Origin: an uncultured Flavobacteriales bacterium
GTDB taxonomy: Bacteria; Bacteroidota; Bacteroidia; Flavobacteriales_D; Crocinitomicaceae
Length of the DNA stretch: 64,000 nucleotides
Direction: 5' to 3'
Assembly (NCBI GenBank): GCA_913051935.1
Contig: CAJXCU010000001.1
Span: 1 to 64,000 of the forward strand
Every line of letters starts with the position of its first letter. Within the stretch, counting starts at the first letter, position 1. The notes under the pieces were generated by a model. That model did not search any database. It saw only the letters and a list, made by a program, of their open reading frames with translations, and had not been told where the DNA came from. Below are positions 55,101-64,000 of the stretch, one piece after another. Position numbers and translations under genes: made by a program.

Positions 55101-57358
55101 AAACTATTGAAGGGGGATTACTTACCGTTCATCCATCTGAATGGGTCTTTAAGTCAAGTGGCAATACTGCCGCATTGCAGCTATTGGATAGTGCTGTTTA
55201 TTTTTGGCGCGTGGCCCTGGAAGATAATGAACTCGTTTGGAAGCAAAGATCATTTCAATACATTTCAAATAAAAGAGGATGGGGACAAGATGTATATGGT
55301 CAATTTGTTTCGAATTCATTCAATGGTGTTGAATTAGATCCTTCGAATTTTTACAGAGAATTTACTCCCATTGAAGCAGATATTTCCTGTCTCTGTAAAT
55401 CAACCTCACAATCACCCGGGCATTATGACAATGCTTGGTATTTAAATAGCATTCAACAGGACTATAATATTTGCACGGCCACACCAAAATTTCATGTGGC
55501 GGTTATAGATAAGGCTACGCTCGAGCCATGGGGTACTCGCTATGTAAACGCAAATGGGTCCATTCAGAATCCTGACCACGACTTTGGAAACAATAATGAC
55601 AATGGGGGATGTGAAGACCGTGTAATGAAGTACTTTACCTTTAATCAAACCAATACAACGGATTTAAATTCATTTAAAAATTTTATTGAAAATGAAATAC
55701 CAGATGGGAATTATGTCTTGATTTATACGCCAATGACAACGCGTTATGACCTCTGGGATGCACTGAGTCCTGATTTGTATTCTACTTTTTCTTTGATGGG
55801 CTCTGACAGCATTGTTCCCGGGAGAGAAAATCGACCGTTTATCTTTTTGACTCGAAAGGGAGATTCCAATTTTGTTGTAGAAATTTTTTCTCAAAATAAT
55901 GAAGATATATATTTGGATACATTGATTAACGGTGCTGAGGTAGTTGGTTTTGAATCCTCTCCAGTCATCGGTCCTGTTCGGCAATGGAATTCAATACATT
56001 GGAAACAAAATCCATTAGAGTCTAATACGGCAGATACAACGTATTTAGAAATACAACTTTTAGATGAGCTCGGCAATTACCAGAGTTCGATTGATACCTT
56101 ATTCACCCTGCATGATTCGATCATCAATCTGCAGAATATAATCGATGCAGAGCTGAACCCAAAGATAAAATTAACGAGCAAATACAAAGACCTGGTCAGT
56201 CAAACGCCGGCTCAAATGGATTTTTGGCATGTTCTATATGACCCAATTCCGGAGGCAGCCATTGTGGGTAACGGCAATTTTCTTTGGGCACCCTCAGACA
56301 CCTTACAAGAAGGACAGCAGGGTTCATTTGCAATAGATGTGGCAAATATTAGTGATGTCTCTATGGACTCTTTACTGGTTTCATATTTTATTTTAGATGA
56401 AAATCAGGAAAAACATTTTATCCCTTATGATAGAACGGATTCTCTGCGTGTTGCAGGCACACTTTCGGATACTATTTCTTTTGGAACGGCCAATTTAGTG
56501 GGTTCAAACTTTTTCTGTATGGAGGTGAATCCTTATGTGGATTTATCATTAACACTTACAGACCAGCCTGAACAATCACATCTTAACAATATTCTTCAAT
56601 ACCCTTTTACAGTTGTTTCTGAGGATATTAACCCAATTTTGGATGTTACCTTTAATGGTATTCATATTTTAAATGAGGACATCGTCGCACCAACTTCAGA
56701 GATAAATATTTCTCTAAATGATGAGAACCCATATTTGCTTCTTGATACAGATGCCGATACCTCATTATTTGGAATTTTCATTACCGATCCTGAAGGTCTC
56801 GTCTCTCGAATTCCCTTTATAGATGCTGCCGGAAATATTGTGATGAATTGGATTCCTGGAGACGACAATCAAAATAAGTTTAAAATTAGCTATCCTGCTT
56901 ATTTTGAAAAGTCGGGAGTATATACGCTTCTTGTTCAAGGTTCGGATAAGTCAGGAAACGCCTCAGGTGATTTTGAGTATGAAATCGATTTTACGGTTGT
57001 ACACGAATCAAGGATTTCTCAGCTCATGAATTATCCAAATCCATTTTCGACACAGACTAGATTTGTTTTTACACTTACAGGCGATCTTGTTCCTGATGAT
57101 CTGTTGATTCAAATCATGACCATTAGTGGTCGAGTCGTAAGAGAGATATCTGAAGGTGAAATAGGCCCCATTCAGATTGGTCGAAACATTACCGAATTTG
57201 CCTGGGATGGAAGGGATCAATTTGGGGATATACTGGCAAATGGCGTTTATCTCTATCGCGTAAAAGCTAAGATAGATGGTAAAGACATCGAGCTACTAGA
57301 CTCGGAAGCTGACCAGTACTTTCACAAAGGATTGGGGAAAATGTATATTATTCGTTAG
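52196..57358 (+). CDS. Giant C25 family cysteine peptidase (PorU-like) with CARDB-like and T9SS C-terminal domains
   Basis: 1720 aa; FFGHFSTTESGF (His) and LLLANSCYNGNIF (Cys); C-terminal MNYPNPFSTQTRFVFTL...ANGVYLYRVKAK parallels the porU C-terminus. ATGA overlap with the PorV-like gene. Confidence 0.88.
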   Translation: MKFRFLLVVFLLSTYAEAQTYGNEWISYDQKYFSFPVVEAGIYKIDYPTLVSAGVPLSALSSSNFQIFGKEREIPLFIEDGGDQTIESGDFILFYAEGNDGWLDSSLYDNTDWIGNPKYSLYNDTLNYFLTWNSSSDNLRFSEETADDFENYSADEFVIEESFNFYSNSYNEGEKSADASSSFFMPGEGWGSTPKNGNNGYTWDFSALNFTGIYQGQNAPLIEYESVVVGRSNAAQPNPESGNHHTKHTIGNSNYTLVDSVFTGYQSVFINGSFSADVISSNGNSNFKVNIIGDLNVATDYQSINYWSFHYPRSLSFSSEASVDFEVINSAALKSKIEINGGQFVSPVALVIGPEPYKLKIVESNGIYKFLVPNAALSDRQKIFVESNADITNISALNAVNQNGFFTDFASNVNLESVLLFVYNEKLGNAVNEYVAHRSSESGGSYNVLTAEVSELYQQYGGGVPKHINGIRRFAHHMFESSTSKPVGLFLLGKGIREANITSLTSIGPGSRTNSLAYQNSLVPSFGQPSCDACITSNLPGTNKWTPLIPTGRISVKTEAELATYLSKIVAFDAQQNQDDIYNTNTKDWQKHILHFSGGEDFQEQQAFQNYLNTMAIKAEDYYFGGKVNLVAKENDNPISPTELQGITDRISEGVSLMNFFGHFSTTESGFDINLDNPANWNNEGRYPLLLANSCYNGNIFHNSTSNSESFVLTPNAGVIAYLGTLNYGFTGALQSYSNHFYDQFSRYNYGGTIGQHIKATIDSVLDENASLIYETTFLQMTLHGDPMIRLNWHELPEIELTDSRVSFGPEDISLATDSIEVNVKIRNLGKAITDTFDLTINRNFPNSDIDSNYIFNIPGLNYEKVLNLKLPFQSSQGVGVNKFTVKVDRPDFIEEQYDELINNQVVKNFQINVDGVEPVWPENFAVVPIDSISVRASTIDALAALNTYRFEIDTTPDFNSEFARTHTKTIEGGLLTVHPSEWVFKSSGNTAALQLLDSAVYFWRVALEDNELVWKQRSFQYISNKRGWGQDVYGQFVSNSFNGVELDPSNFYREFTPIEADISCLCKSTSQSPGHYDNAWYLNSIQQDYNICTATPKFHVAVIDKATLEPWGTRYVNANGSIQNPDHDFGNNNDNGGCEDRVMKYFTFNQTNTTDLNSFKNFIENEIPDGNYVLIYTPMTTRYDLWDALSPDLYSTFSLMGSDSIVPGRENRPFIFLTRKGDSNFVVEIFSQNNEDIYLDTLINGAEVVGFESSPVIGPVRQWNSIHWKQNPLESNTADTTYLEIQLLDELGNYQSSIDTLFTLHDSIINLQNIIDAELNPKIKLTSKYKDLVSQTPAQMDFWHVLYDPIPEAAIVGNGNFLWAPSDTLQEGQQGSFAIDVANISDVSMDSLLVSYFILDENQEKHFIPYDRTDSLRVAGTLSDTISFGTANLVGSNFFCMEVNPYVDLSLTLTDQPEQSHLNNILQYPFTVVSEDINPILDVTFNGIHILNEDIVAPTSEINISLNDENPYLLLDTDADTSLFGIFITDPEGLVSRIPFIDAAGNIVMNWIPGDDNQNKFKISYPAYFEKSGVYTLLVQGSDKSGNASGDFEYEIDFTVVHESRISQLMNYPNPFSTQTRFVFTLTGDLVPDDLLIQIMTISGRVVREISEGEIGPIQIGRNITEFAWDGRDQFGDILANGVYLYRVKAKIDGKDIELLDSEADQYFHKGLGKMYIIR

Positions 57359-58575
57359 AAGAATTTGCAGCTAAATATTGCTGTGTCATCTACGAAGCTA
57401 AGGTCTCCTCTCCAATCATCGAGCTTAGAAAAAATGATATTATTCATATCCTCCATTTTCAGTGGAGCATAGGATTGTGCAGCCTTCACGAGCTGGTTTA
57501 CCCCAAAGAGCTTTCCTTCATTATTTTCAAGTTCAATCAATCCATCCGTGTAGAGGACAAATGTCGAGTTAGGGTTAAGTTCAATCATACCTACATTTAT
57601 CTTCGGTATTTCGTCGAGCATACCAAGTCCAATGCAGCCCTTATCGAGCATGAATACTTTTCGTCCATGAAGTATGAATGGGTGGTTGTGCCCAGCATTA
57701 ACGTATTTCATCTGTCTCGTGTAGGCATTGTAGTGTGCGATAAAAAAGGTAATGAATTTTTCTCCTTTTGCACTCCTCATTACTTTTTTGTTGAGTTCCT
57801 CTATGAGGAAGGGCATCTCAAATCTTTGATACTTAAAAAGAGTTCTTATCGTAGCTTGAAAGTTAGCCATCAATAGTGCTGCACTGATTCCTTTACCTGA
57901 TACATCAGCTATACATATGATATACTCATCATCTCCAAGAGGTATAAAGTCATAATAATCGCCACCTATCGCATGTCTCGGGATGTATTTTGCTGACAGG
58001 TCCATTTTACTATTGGAAGGTAGCTCTGATGGGAATAAGAGCTTTTGCATTTCGGATGCAACCTCTAACTCTTTGGATATTCTTTCTTTAATGATGTTTT
58101 GCTTACCGAGCCTCTTGTTTTCGACTGCTACGGCAATAATATTTGTAAGTGTTTGAACAAATGAAAAATAACTTGTTTCACTTTCGCTATCTAGATTGCT
58201 AGAAAGTAATAAGAACGCAAGGGGTTTTTCAGAGTGGAATACTGGGATAATAACCTGGAATTGATGCAAAATTTTAGACTGAGAGGACTCAATGATGGTG
58301 ATTTCCCTGAACCGACTAAATTCATTGTCAATTTCTTTCAGATCAATTTTTCCTTTAAAACCAATTTTTATCGGATTCTCCCATTCTTTTTGGTTTAGAA
58401 GTAGTACAAATTTTGAGAACCCGAGTTGCTCTTTAAGGATAAACGTATATATTTTCATCAAATGCTGTACTGGAGCATTTTCGTTGATTGCATTTGTGAT
58501 TTCCAACAAAGACATAAGCTTGATCTCCTTCACCTCATTTTGGTACACTAAATCTTGCTCTCTCGTTGTATACAT
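57355..58575 (-). CDS. PP2C/SpoIIE family protein phosphatase with GAF-like N-terminal region
   Basis: AIGGDYYDFIPLGDDEYIICIADVSGKGISAALLMANFQATIR, YVNAGHNHPFI, FVLYTDGLIE. Confidence 0.92.
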   Translation of the reverse strand: MYTTREQDLVYQNEVKEIKLMSLLEITNAINENAPVQHLMKIYTFILKEQLGFSKFVLLLNQKEWENPIKIGFKGKIDLKEIDNEFSRFREITIIESSQSKILHQFQVIIPVFHSEKPLAFLLLSSNLDSESETSYFSFVQTLTNIIAVAVENKRLGKQNIIKERISKELEVASEMQKLLFPSELPSNSKMDLSAKYIPRHAIGGDYYDFIPLGDDEYIICIADVSGKGISAALLMANFQATIRTLFKYQRFEMPFLIEELNKKVMRSAKGEKFITFFIAHYNAYTRQMKYVNAGHNHPFILHGRKVFMLDKGCIGLGMLDEIPKINVGMIELNPNSTFVLYTDGLIELENNEGKLFGVNQLVKAAQSYAPLKMEDMNNIIFSKLDDWRGDLSFVDDTAIFSCKFF

Positions 58576-58577
58576 GA

Positions 58578-59495
58578 TTATTTTTTAAAAAGCGTTGGTA
58601 GATTTCTCAATGCTGCCAATTCTTTAAGTTTGTCTTTTGCCTCTATACAAGGTGTTCCGAAGTATGTCTTTCCTTCCTCGAGATCTTTTGTGATTCCCGA
58701 TTGCCCCAACACGGTTACATTATCTTGAATGGTAACTTTACTTGCACATCCTACTTGCCCCCAAATGGAGACATTATTTTTTATCGTAACACATCCGGCA
58801 ATTCCAGTTCCTGATGCGATTATACAATTGAGCCCAATTACAGTGTCATGCCCAATTTGAACAAGGTTGTCAATTTTAGTTCCCTCACCAATTGTTGTGA
58901 AGGATGATACCCCCGCATCAATGGTTGATGACGCTCCAATTTCAACATGACTTTCAATTTTCACCCCACCGATTGTATTCATGAGGGAATGTTTCTTGTT
59001 TTTTGTATTGTAGTAAAATGCGTGATGTCCAATCACTGCATTTGGACCTATAATTACGTGGTCTTTTATTTCTACATTATCCATTATTACTGCTCCTGGG
59101 AGTATTTTCGTATGTGCACCAATTTGAATATTGTTTCCAAGTGACACATTACCTGCAATAACCGCACTTGAGGATATTTCTTGCATTTTATTGCCTCCTA
59201 TTTCAGCTTGTGGGAAGTAGGTACTGCATAATTTATTGTAGTCATTAAAGGGGTCCTCAGAAAAGATGATGGCCTTGCCTAAAGGCACCTCCACTTCGTG
59301 ATTTATAATGATGGTATTGGCCTTTGAAGAAAGTGCGCTGGCGAAATATTTGGGATGGTCCACAAAAATCAAATCACCGGTCTCCACTCGATTTATTTCA
59401 CTTAATCCATTGACAATATGCTTTACAGGACCTTTAAAATCTCGTTTTAGCTCTGCTGCTATTTCTTCAATGTATTTTGGAGAAGTAAATCTCAT
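58578..59495 (-). CDS. LpxD-like UDP-3-O-acylglucosamine N-acyltransferase
   Basis: Left-handed beta-helix hexapeptide repeats; GEGTKIDNLVQIGHDTVIGLNCIIASGTGIAGC. Confidence 0.85.
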   Translation of the reverse strand: MRFTSPKYIEEIAAELKRDFKGPVKHIVNGLSEINRVETGDLIFVDHPKYFASALSSKANTIIINHEVEVPLGKAIIFSEDPFNDYNKLCSTYFPQAEIGGNKMQEISSSAVIAGNVSLGNNIQIGAHTKILPGAVIMDNVEIKDHVIIGPNAVIGHHAFYYNTKNKKHSLMNTIGGVKIESHVEIGASSTIDAGVSSFTTIGEGTKIDNLVQIGHDTVIGLNCIIASGTGIAGCVTIKNNVSIWGQVGCASKVTIQDNVTVLGQSGITKDLEEGKTYFGTPCIEAKDKLKELAALRNLPTLFKK

Positions 59496-59604
59496 TTGGT
59501 ACTTTTTTCAAAAATAAGGATTGAAAGAACATTATATAGCGGTCATAAAAAGACTTATCCCCTTTGCTATGTTCAAATAGGATATAGAATATTTAGTCAA
59601 AAGT

Positions 59605-59638
59605 TTTGATGTTATTAAAAAAGAATTTCCTATTTTTG
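59605..59638 (+). promoter_or_regulatory. Candidate Bacteroidota promoter of rpmE2 (TTTG-N22-TATTTTTG)
   Basis: TTTG at 59605-59608 and TATTTTTG at 59631-59638; spacing and leader (~24 nt to ATG) fit the TTG/TANNTTTG consensus. Confidence 0.65.
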
Positions 59639-59661
59639 CAATCCATTTTTGAACATTTATT

Positions 59662-59916
59662 ATGAAAAAAGAGATACACCCTGATGATTACAGACTTGTT
59701 GTCTTCAAAGACATGTCTAATGATTATGCATTTTTATGCCCATCATGTGCTCCGACTAAGGACACGATCAAATGGGAAGATGGTAATGATTACCCTCTAG
59801 TGAAGCTGGATATTTCTCATAAGTCGCATCCTTTCTTTACAGGAGTTGCCCAGTTTGTGGATACTGCTGGTAGAATTGATAAGTTCAAGAACCGTCACGG
59901 TCGTCACATGAAGTAA
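59662..59916 (+). CDS. rpmE2: 50S ribosomal protein L31 type B
   Basis: [25 protein letters not shown]...[27 protein letters not shown]...[14 protein letters not shown]. Confidence 0.95.
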   Translation: MKKEIHPDDYRLVVFKDMSNDYAFLCPSCAPTKDTIKWEDGNDYPLVKLDISHKSHPFFTGVAQFVDTAGRIDKFKNRHGRHMK

Positions 59917-59933
59917 ACAATATTGATATTCTT

Positions 59934-59957
59934 AAAGCCCTTTCGAGGGCTTTTTTT
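59934..59957 (+). terminator. Rho-independent terminator after rpmE2
   Basis: AAAGCCCT-TTCG-AGGGCTTT perfect 8-bp stem, TTCG loop, TTTT tract. Confidence 0.9.
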
Positions 59958-60936
59958 ATGAGTTATATTTTTGAATTGCTCTTTTAATTCTATCGTTTAC
60001 AGCTCTACCAATTCCAATTTCGGGCATGAACTCAATATAAATCGAAGAGAATTTTTTGGCATCCATAATGTGAAATGATCTGTAAAGCTCTTTTGCTGCA
60101 GCATCTATATTTCCATTTTCACTCAGCAAAAATTGATTTTCATTGGGAAAATCAGGGTGTAGCGTGTCAAAACCAATAAACCCGCAGTTTTCGATCTTAT
60201 TTCCTTCATGTTTTTGCGCTATAGAAAACATTGCCGTATTTGGAGCATAATGGTGCTTTACCATTCCGCTTGTAAGGACTTCTTGATTGCTTTCAAGCTT
60301 ATTTTTGAGACCGACTTTTTTTTGAATACAAGCCTCTATTTCTTCAATTGAAATACTCCCGAGTCTGTATACAATAACAGCTTCATTTTCAAAACCAATT
60401 ATTGTTGATTCTATGCCTTTTTCGCAGATGCCTCCATCTAAGATATATGGTATTCGTGTATTGAGTTGTTCTTTTACATGAGCAGGAGAGGTTGGACTAA
60501 TTCTGCCATATAGATTTGCACTCGGTGCAGCAAGAGGATAGGCCAATGTTTCCAAAAGAGCCAGACATAATTTGTGCTGAGGTACGCGCAAGGCAACGCA
60601 GTTTTTGCCCGCAGTGACCGAATCGGGTATTGTTTGCTTTTTTGGTAAGAGCATCGTCAGAGGTCCAGGCCAAAACTTTTCCGCTAGAGTTTCTGCATCT
60701 TTTGGAACAATCGTTACATCTTCAAAAGCTGATGATGTATCCTTGTAATGAAGGATGAGCGGATTGGACAAGGGTCTTTTTTTTGCTGCATAAATTTTGG
60801 CAATGGCTTGTGAATTATTTCCATTGGCAGCCAAACCATAGACCGTTTCGGTTGGAATAGAGATGATTTCTGAACTATCTAGTAAGCGCTTTGCTTTTTT
60901 TATACATGTACCTATCTCAGTCCTTTGCATAATCAA
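59956..60936 (-). CDS. L-threonylcarbamoyladenylate synthase (Sua5/YciO/YrdC family)
   Basis: ISIPTETVYGLAANGNN, KRPLSNPLILHY, FWPGPLTMLL, VALRVPQHKL, PLAAPSANLYGRISPTS; ~326 aa, Sua5-like C-terminal domain. Confidence 0.93.
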   Translation of the reverse strand: MIMQRTEIGTCIKKAKRLLDSSEIISIPTETVYGLAANGNNSQAIAKIYAAKKRPLSNPLILHYKDTSSAFEDVTIVPKDAETLAEKFWPGPLTMLLPKKQTIPDSVTAGKNCVALRVPQHKLCLALLETLAYPLAAPSANLYGRISPTSPAHVKEQLNTRIPYILDGGICEKGIESTIIGFENEAVIVYRLGSISIEEIEACIQKKVGLKNKLESNQEVLTSGMVKHHYAPNTAMFSIAQKHEGNKIENCGFIGFDTLHPDFPNENQFLLSENGNIDAAAKELYRSFHIMDAKKFSSIYIEFMPEIGIGRAVNDRIKRAIQKYNS

Positions 60937-61103
60937 AAGTAAGGATATCTATCCTGATTTCAGCTTGGATTGTTTGAACTTTATTTTTTAAAATTTGACT
61001 TAATTATGCATTATTGTCAGGGGCTCGCTCATCACAATATGTTCGTTTTAGAACAATATTACGTTGGATATGTTTACTTTTGTTTAGACACATTCTAAAT
61101 AAC

Positions 61104-61781
61104 ATGGGAGTTATTCTTGCAGATAGTAATGATATAGTACGCGCAGGCATGCGTTCTGTCCTTTCTATGCAAACTGATTTACCCATCACCTCTGAAGCAA
61201 CAAACAGTGAAGAGTTGTGTGAGCAAGTTCAATCGTTTAGTCCTTCGATGGTTATTTTAGACTTTACCTCTGAGGGATTTACCATTGATGTAATATCGAA
61301 AATAAAAAGTATAAATTCCGATATTCGTTTTATTGCGATAACTCCTGAGCAAAATGCGCAAACTTTAATTGATGCGCTTCGACTTGGTGTCAATAGTTAT
61401 GTAAAGAAGAACTGCGCATTGGATGAAATTGTAAATGCAGTTATTGAAACAAGTCGCGGAAATAAGTTCTTCTGTGGTCAGATATTAGAGACAATTCAAA
61501 GAGCGGAAATCGATGTCAATCACCTTGATTTTGATCCACTAAATTGTGAGCCAGTCATCTTAAGTGAACGAGAAAACGAAATTATAAAGTTGGTCGCCGA
61601 AGGGAATACAAACGGTAAAATAGCTGAGCTCCTATTTTTAAGTAATCATACTGTAAACACGCATCGCAAAAATATAATGGCCAAGCTCGGTGTTAAAAAT
61701 ACTGCTGGTATTGTTATGTATGCTGTTAAAATGAACATCGTCTCGCCAAATCGATTTTTATTTTCTCCAAGTAACGGCTAG
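61104..61781 (+). CDS. LuxR/NarL-type response regulator
   Basis: Receiver MGVILADSNDIVRAGM...VILDFTSEG...YVKKNC; HTH SERENEIIKLVAEGNTNGKIAELLFLSNHTVNTHRKNIMAKLGVKNTAGI. ATG at 61104 preferred over the track start at 61014. Confidence 0.9.
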   Translation: MGVILADSNDIVRAGMRSVLSMQTDLPITSEATNSEELCEQVQSFSPSMVILDFTSEGFTIDVISKIKSINSDIRFIAITPEQNAQTLIDALRLGVNSYVKKNCALDEIVNAVIETSRGNKFFCGQILETIQRAEIDVNHLDFDPLNCEPVILSERENEIIKLVAEGNTNGKIAELLFLSNHTVNTHRKNIMAKLGVKNTAGIVMYAVKMNIVSPNRFLFSPSNG

Positions 61782-64000
61782 AACCGTAAAATCATTTTAA
61801 GATTAAACCTTCGCTGCGTTAGGTAATTTGGGATTGAATAAAAACGTCCTCCAACGTCTTGAATCCATTGTTTTGATAGTACGTTGTTGATACCGAGTAA
61901 ATTAAATATTTCTATGGACAGAAGTGCTTGACTAAAGTTTTTCTTCCAGAACGAATTTTTTGCCGCCCTACCCATAAAATCATAGGACATACCTAAATCA
62001 ACTCTAAAGTAGGATTTCATTCTTAGGGTATCTTTATACCGCGTTGGGTCGGGTGGTCCGTAGGGTAGGCGGGTTCCAAATTGCATACCCATTTGAACAG
62101 TAAAACTCTCTAGTCCAGGCATTTGATCTTGTACCAATGCGCCAAAATTAAAAAGTTGATCTGTTGGTCTCGGGATGAAACCAGGATAAATCACTGCACT
62201 GTCCGTAACTACTTGGTCGTCGCTGAATCCAAAAATAATGCGTTCTCCAGACTCATTATAATACTCTGTATATTGATCATCGAGTATATCCTCTTTGGTC
62301 GCGAGTAAGCCAATTTTAAAAAAAGATTCAATGCCTTCAACAAACTCTCCGTGAACGTTTATGTCTAAACCGTAGGCATAGGCTACAGCATTATTTTCTG
62401 CATAGTACCTGGTTCGAACATTTTCAATTTGGTAAGGATTGACATCCCATAAATATTTGTAGTACAATTCACCTGAAAACTTGAAGGGCAGCTCTCTTTG
62501 CCACATGTTGAAATAAAAATCTGTACCGGCTACAATATGCAGAGATTTCTGAGATTGTACATTTGTTCTTAGTGTTCCGTCAAAGTATCTAAATTCTCTG
62601 TAGAAGGGAGGCTGATAATACATTCCTGAGGATAATCGGTAGGAAATATTTCTCTTTTTCAAGCTTTTGTTTTTTACCACAAAAGCACTGGGATAGTATA
62701 CCAAAGCAACTCTTGGTGTGAGGTAAAATTCATTATTGATAGTGGTATATCCCCCCCTTGTTCCAATGCGAAGTGCGAGCTTGGAGCTAGACTCTTTCAC
62801 GGTGTCGCTTAAAGTTAATTTTTGTTTTTCACCATGCTCTCCAACTTTATAGCTTCTGGTGATAAAAATATTTTTTCGCGTTTTGGACCAGATAGAATTG
62901 AGCTGTAGAAAACCTGTATAACGTTGATTACTTAATGATAATTGACCTTTTATCGTCTCGAATAGCTCTATTTCATTTGCGTTATTTTGTGGCACACTAT
63001 ATCCCGCAGAATCAATCATTCTCCATTCACTAAGAACATCTTGAAATTCGTCGGCTTGGAATGATAGGCCCCATTTTAAGGTTCTATTTCTATATTTTTC
63101 TCTTTTTTGGTCGATAAAACCATTGTGAAGTACTTGTTCACCGTTGTGGTAAATATTAATAATTGTCGCATCTAATCGATTTCTTGCATGGTTTAAAAAT
63201 GTCCCTATCCCTAATACAGCAATAGAGTCACCAAACTCTTTTTTGGAGGGGTCTGTTTCCAGCTCATTGATATAATATTGGCCTTGAATATCAAAGTATT
63301 CTCGCTCTGTTGTTTGAAATGCCGTTGCATACAGGTCGAGTTTTGTTTTGTCGCTTGGTTGCCAATTTAGAGAAACACCACCCATCATGGTTTCGAATTT
63401 TGTTTGTTCTTGTCCGTCAAAATAAATGCGAAACGAATATGCTTCATTTGCCGTTCCGAAATCTGTTTCAGATGTCTGAGGACTAAATCGATAATTATTC
63501 GAAGAGTAGTGGAGTAGGGTGTTTAAGTTTAATTTTTTTGAAAGTCTTGTCTTAGTTGCAATCTGCCCATCCATAAAAACTGGGTTATAGGCTCCTTTGG
63601 TTGGTAGCGAATTTAAAAAGTAGCCATTGGAGCGATAACGGGCTCCTGCTATGTAGCTAAAATGGTCATTTACTTTTTGCTCTGCATGAGCTTCAACACC
63701 CAATAATGATAACATAAGAGAGGATTTAAAGGCTTTCGGGTCGTTGTAGGATATGTCCAAAACAGAACTTAGTTTATCACCATATTGCGCATCAAACCCC
63801 CCTGCAGAAAATCGAACGGATTGAACAAGTGCAGAATGAATAAAGCTCATTCCTTCTTGTTGGCCACTTCGCGTTAAAAAAGGTCGATAGACGAGAAATC
63901 CATTGACATAAACAAGGTTCTCATCATAATTTCCACCTCTAACATTATAATTAGAGGTCAATTCATTATTGGAGGTAGCTGCAGTTGTAAGTACCAGTCC
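61778..64000 (-). CDS. TonB-dependent receptor, 5' end beyond window
   Basis: Plug motif NYNVRGGNYDENLVYVNGFLVYRPFL and C-terminal beta-barrel. The track start (63961) is an internal TTG; the frame stays open to 64000 (GLVLTTAATSNNELTSNYNVRGG). Confidence 0.92.
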   Translation of the reverse strand, partial: GLVLTTAATSNNELTSNYNVRGGNYDENLVYVNGFLVYRPFLTRSGQQEGMSFIHSALVQSVRFSAGGFDAQYGDKLSSVLDISYNDPKAFKSSLMLSLLGVEAHAEQKVNDHFSYIAGARYRSNGYFLNSLPTKGAYNPVFMDGQIATKTRLSKKLNLNTLLHYSSNNYRFSPQTSETDFGTANEAYSFRIYFDGQEQTKFETMMGGVSLNWQPSDKTKLDLYATAFQTTEREYFDIQGQYYINELETDPSKKEFGDSIAVLGIGTFLNHARNRLDATIINIYHNGEQVLHNGFIDQKREKYRNRTLKWGLSFQADEFQDVLSEWRMIDSAGYSVPQNNANEIELFETIKGQLSLSNQRYTGFLQLNSIWSKTRKNIFITRSYKVGEHGEKQKLTLSDTVKESSSKLALRIGTRGGYTTINNEFYLTPRVALVYYPSAFVVKNKSLKKRNISYRLSSGMYYQPPFYREFRYFDGTLRTNVQSQKSLHIVAGTDFYFNMWQRELPFKFSGELYYKYLWDVNPYQIENVRTRYYAENNAVAYAYGLDINVHGEFVEGIESFFKIGLLATKEDILDDQYTEYYNESGERIIFGFSDDQVVTDSAVIYPGFIPRPTDQLFNFGALVQDQMPGLESFTVQMGMQFGTRLPYGPPDPTRYKDTLRMKSYFRVDLGMSYDFMGRAAKNSFWKKNFSQALLSIEIFNLLGINNVLSKQWIQDVGGRFYSIPNYLTQRRFNLKMILRF

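Noticed and set aside
63961-63961. ORF-track start of the TonB-dependent receptor
   Set aside because: The codon is TTG within an open frame continuing to 64000; the true start lies outside the window.
1-64000. CRISPR arrays, defence islands, prophage, integrases, tRNA/rRNA genes
   Set aside because: None recognised on inspection of the ORF products and intergenic gaps; small structured RNAs cannot be excluded without covariance searches.

Overview
The window is a compact AT-rich chromosomal segment from a Bacteroidota bacterium, probably a marine Flavobacteriales-like lineage. This rests on type IX secretion (T9SS) components, Nqr, NhaD, TANNTTTG promoter boxes and family content. I found no rRNA, tRNA, CRISPR array, IS element or prophage. 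Main blocks are: (i) T9SS genes, with a truncated PorP/SprF-like N-terminus divergent from porU-porV; (ii) bioB-bioF; (iii) nqrABCDEF; (iv) apaG, rsmG, an ECF sigma factor, GT2, tgt and lptF/G; (v) a secreted subtilase with SprB-like repeats and a T9SS sorting domain; (vi) pyrR-pyrB-STAS-rnz; (vii) Glu/Leu dehydrogenase-nhaD-exbB-exbD-tonB-folC; (viii) anmK and an acyl-CoA dehydrogenase; (ix) a tightly packed 8-gene ECF sigma-crtI-crtB-idi-PTPS-flavin reductase-photolyase-peroxiredoxin operon; (x) a TDH-like SDR, hgd and hppD; (xi) rplM-rpsI-rpsB-tsf-pyrH-frr; (xii) an enoyl-CoA hydratase, a membrane coiled-coil protein, ALDH, purS and pssA; (xiii) a second PorV-like plus giant C25 peptidase pair; (xiv) a SpoIIE phosphatase, lpxD-like gene, rpmE2, tsaC/sua5-like gene, LuxR response regulator and a partial TonB-dependent receptor. 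The best leads are a dense array of TGTTTAM half-sites, bounded by a perfect 16-nt inverted repeat, immediately upstream of the carotenoid/photolyase operon, and the second PorV-C25 module. Neither is proven to be a new system. Most of the window is ordinary housekeeping sequence.
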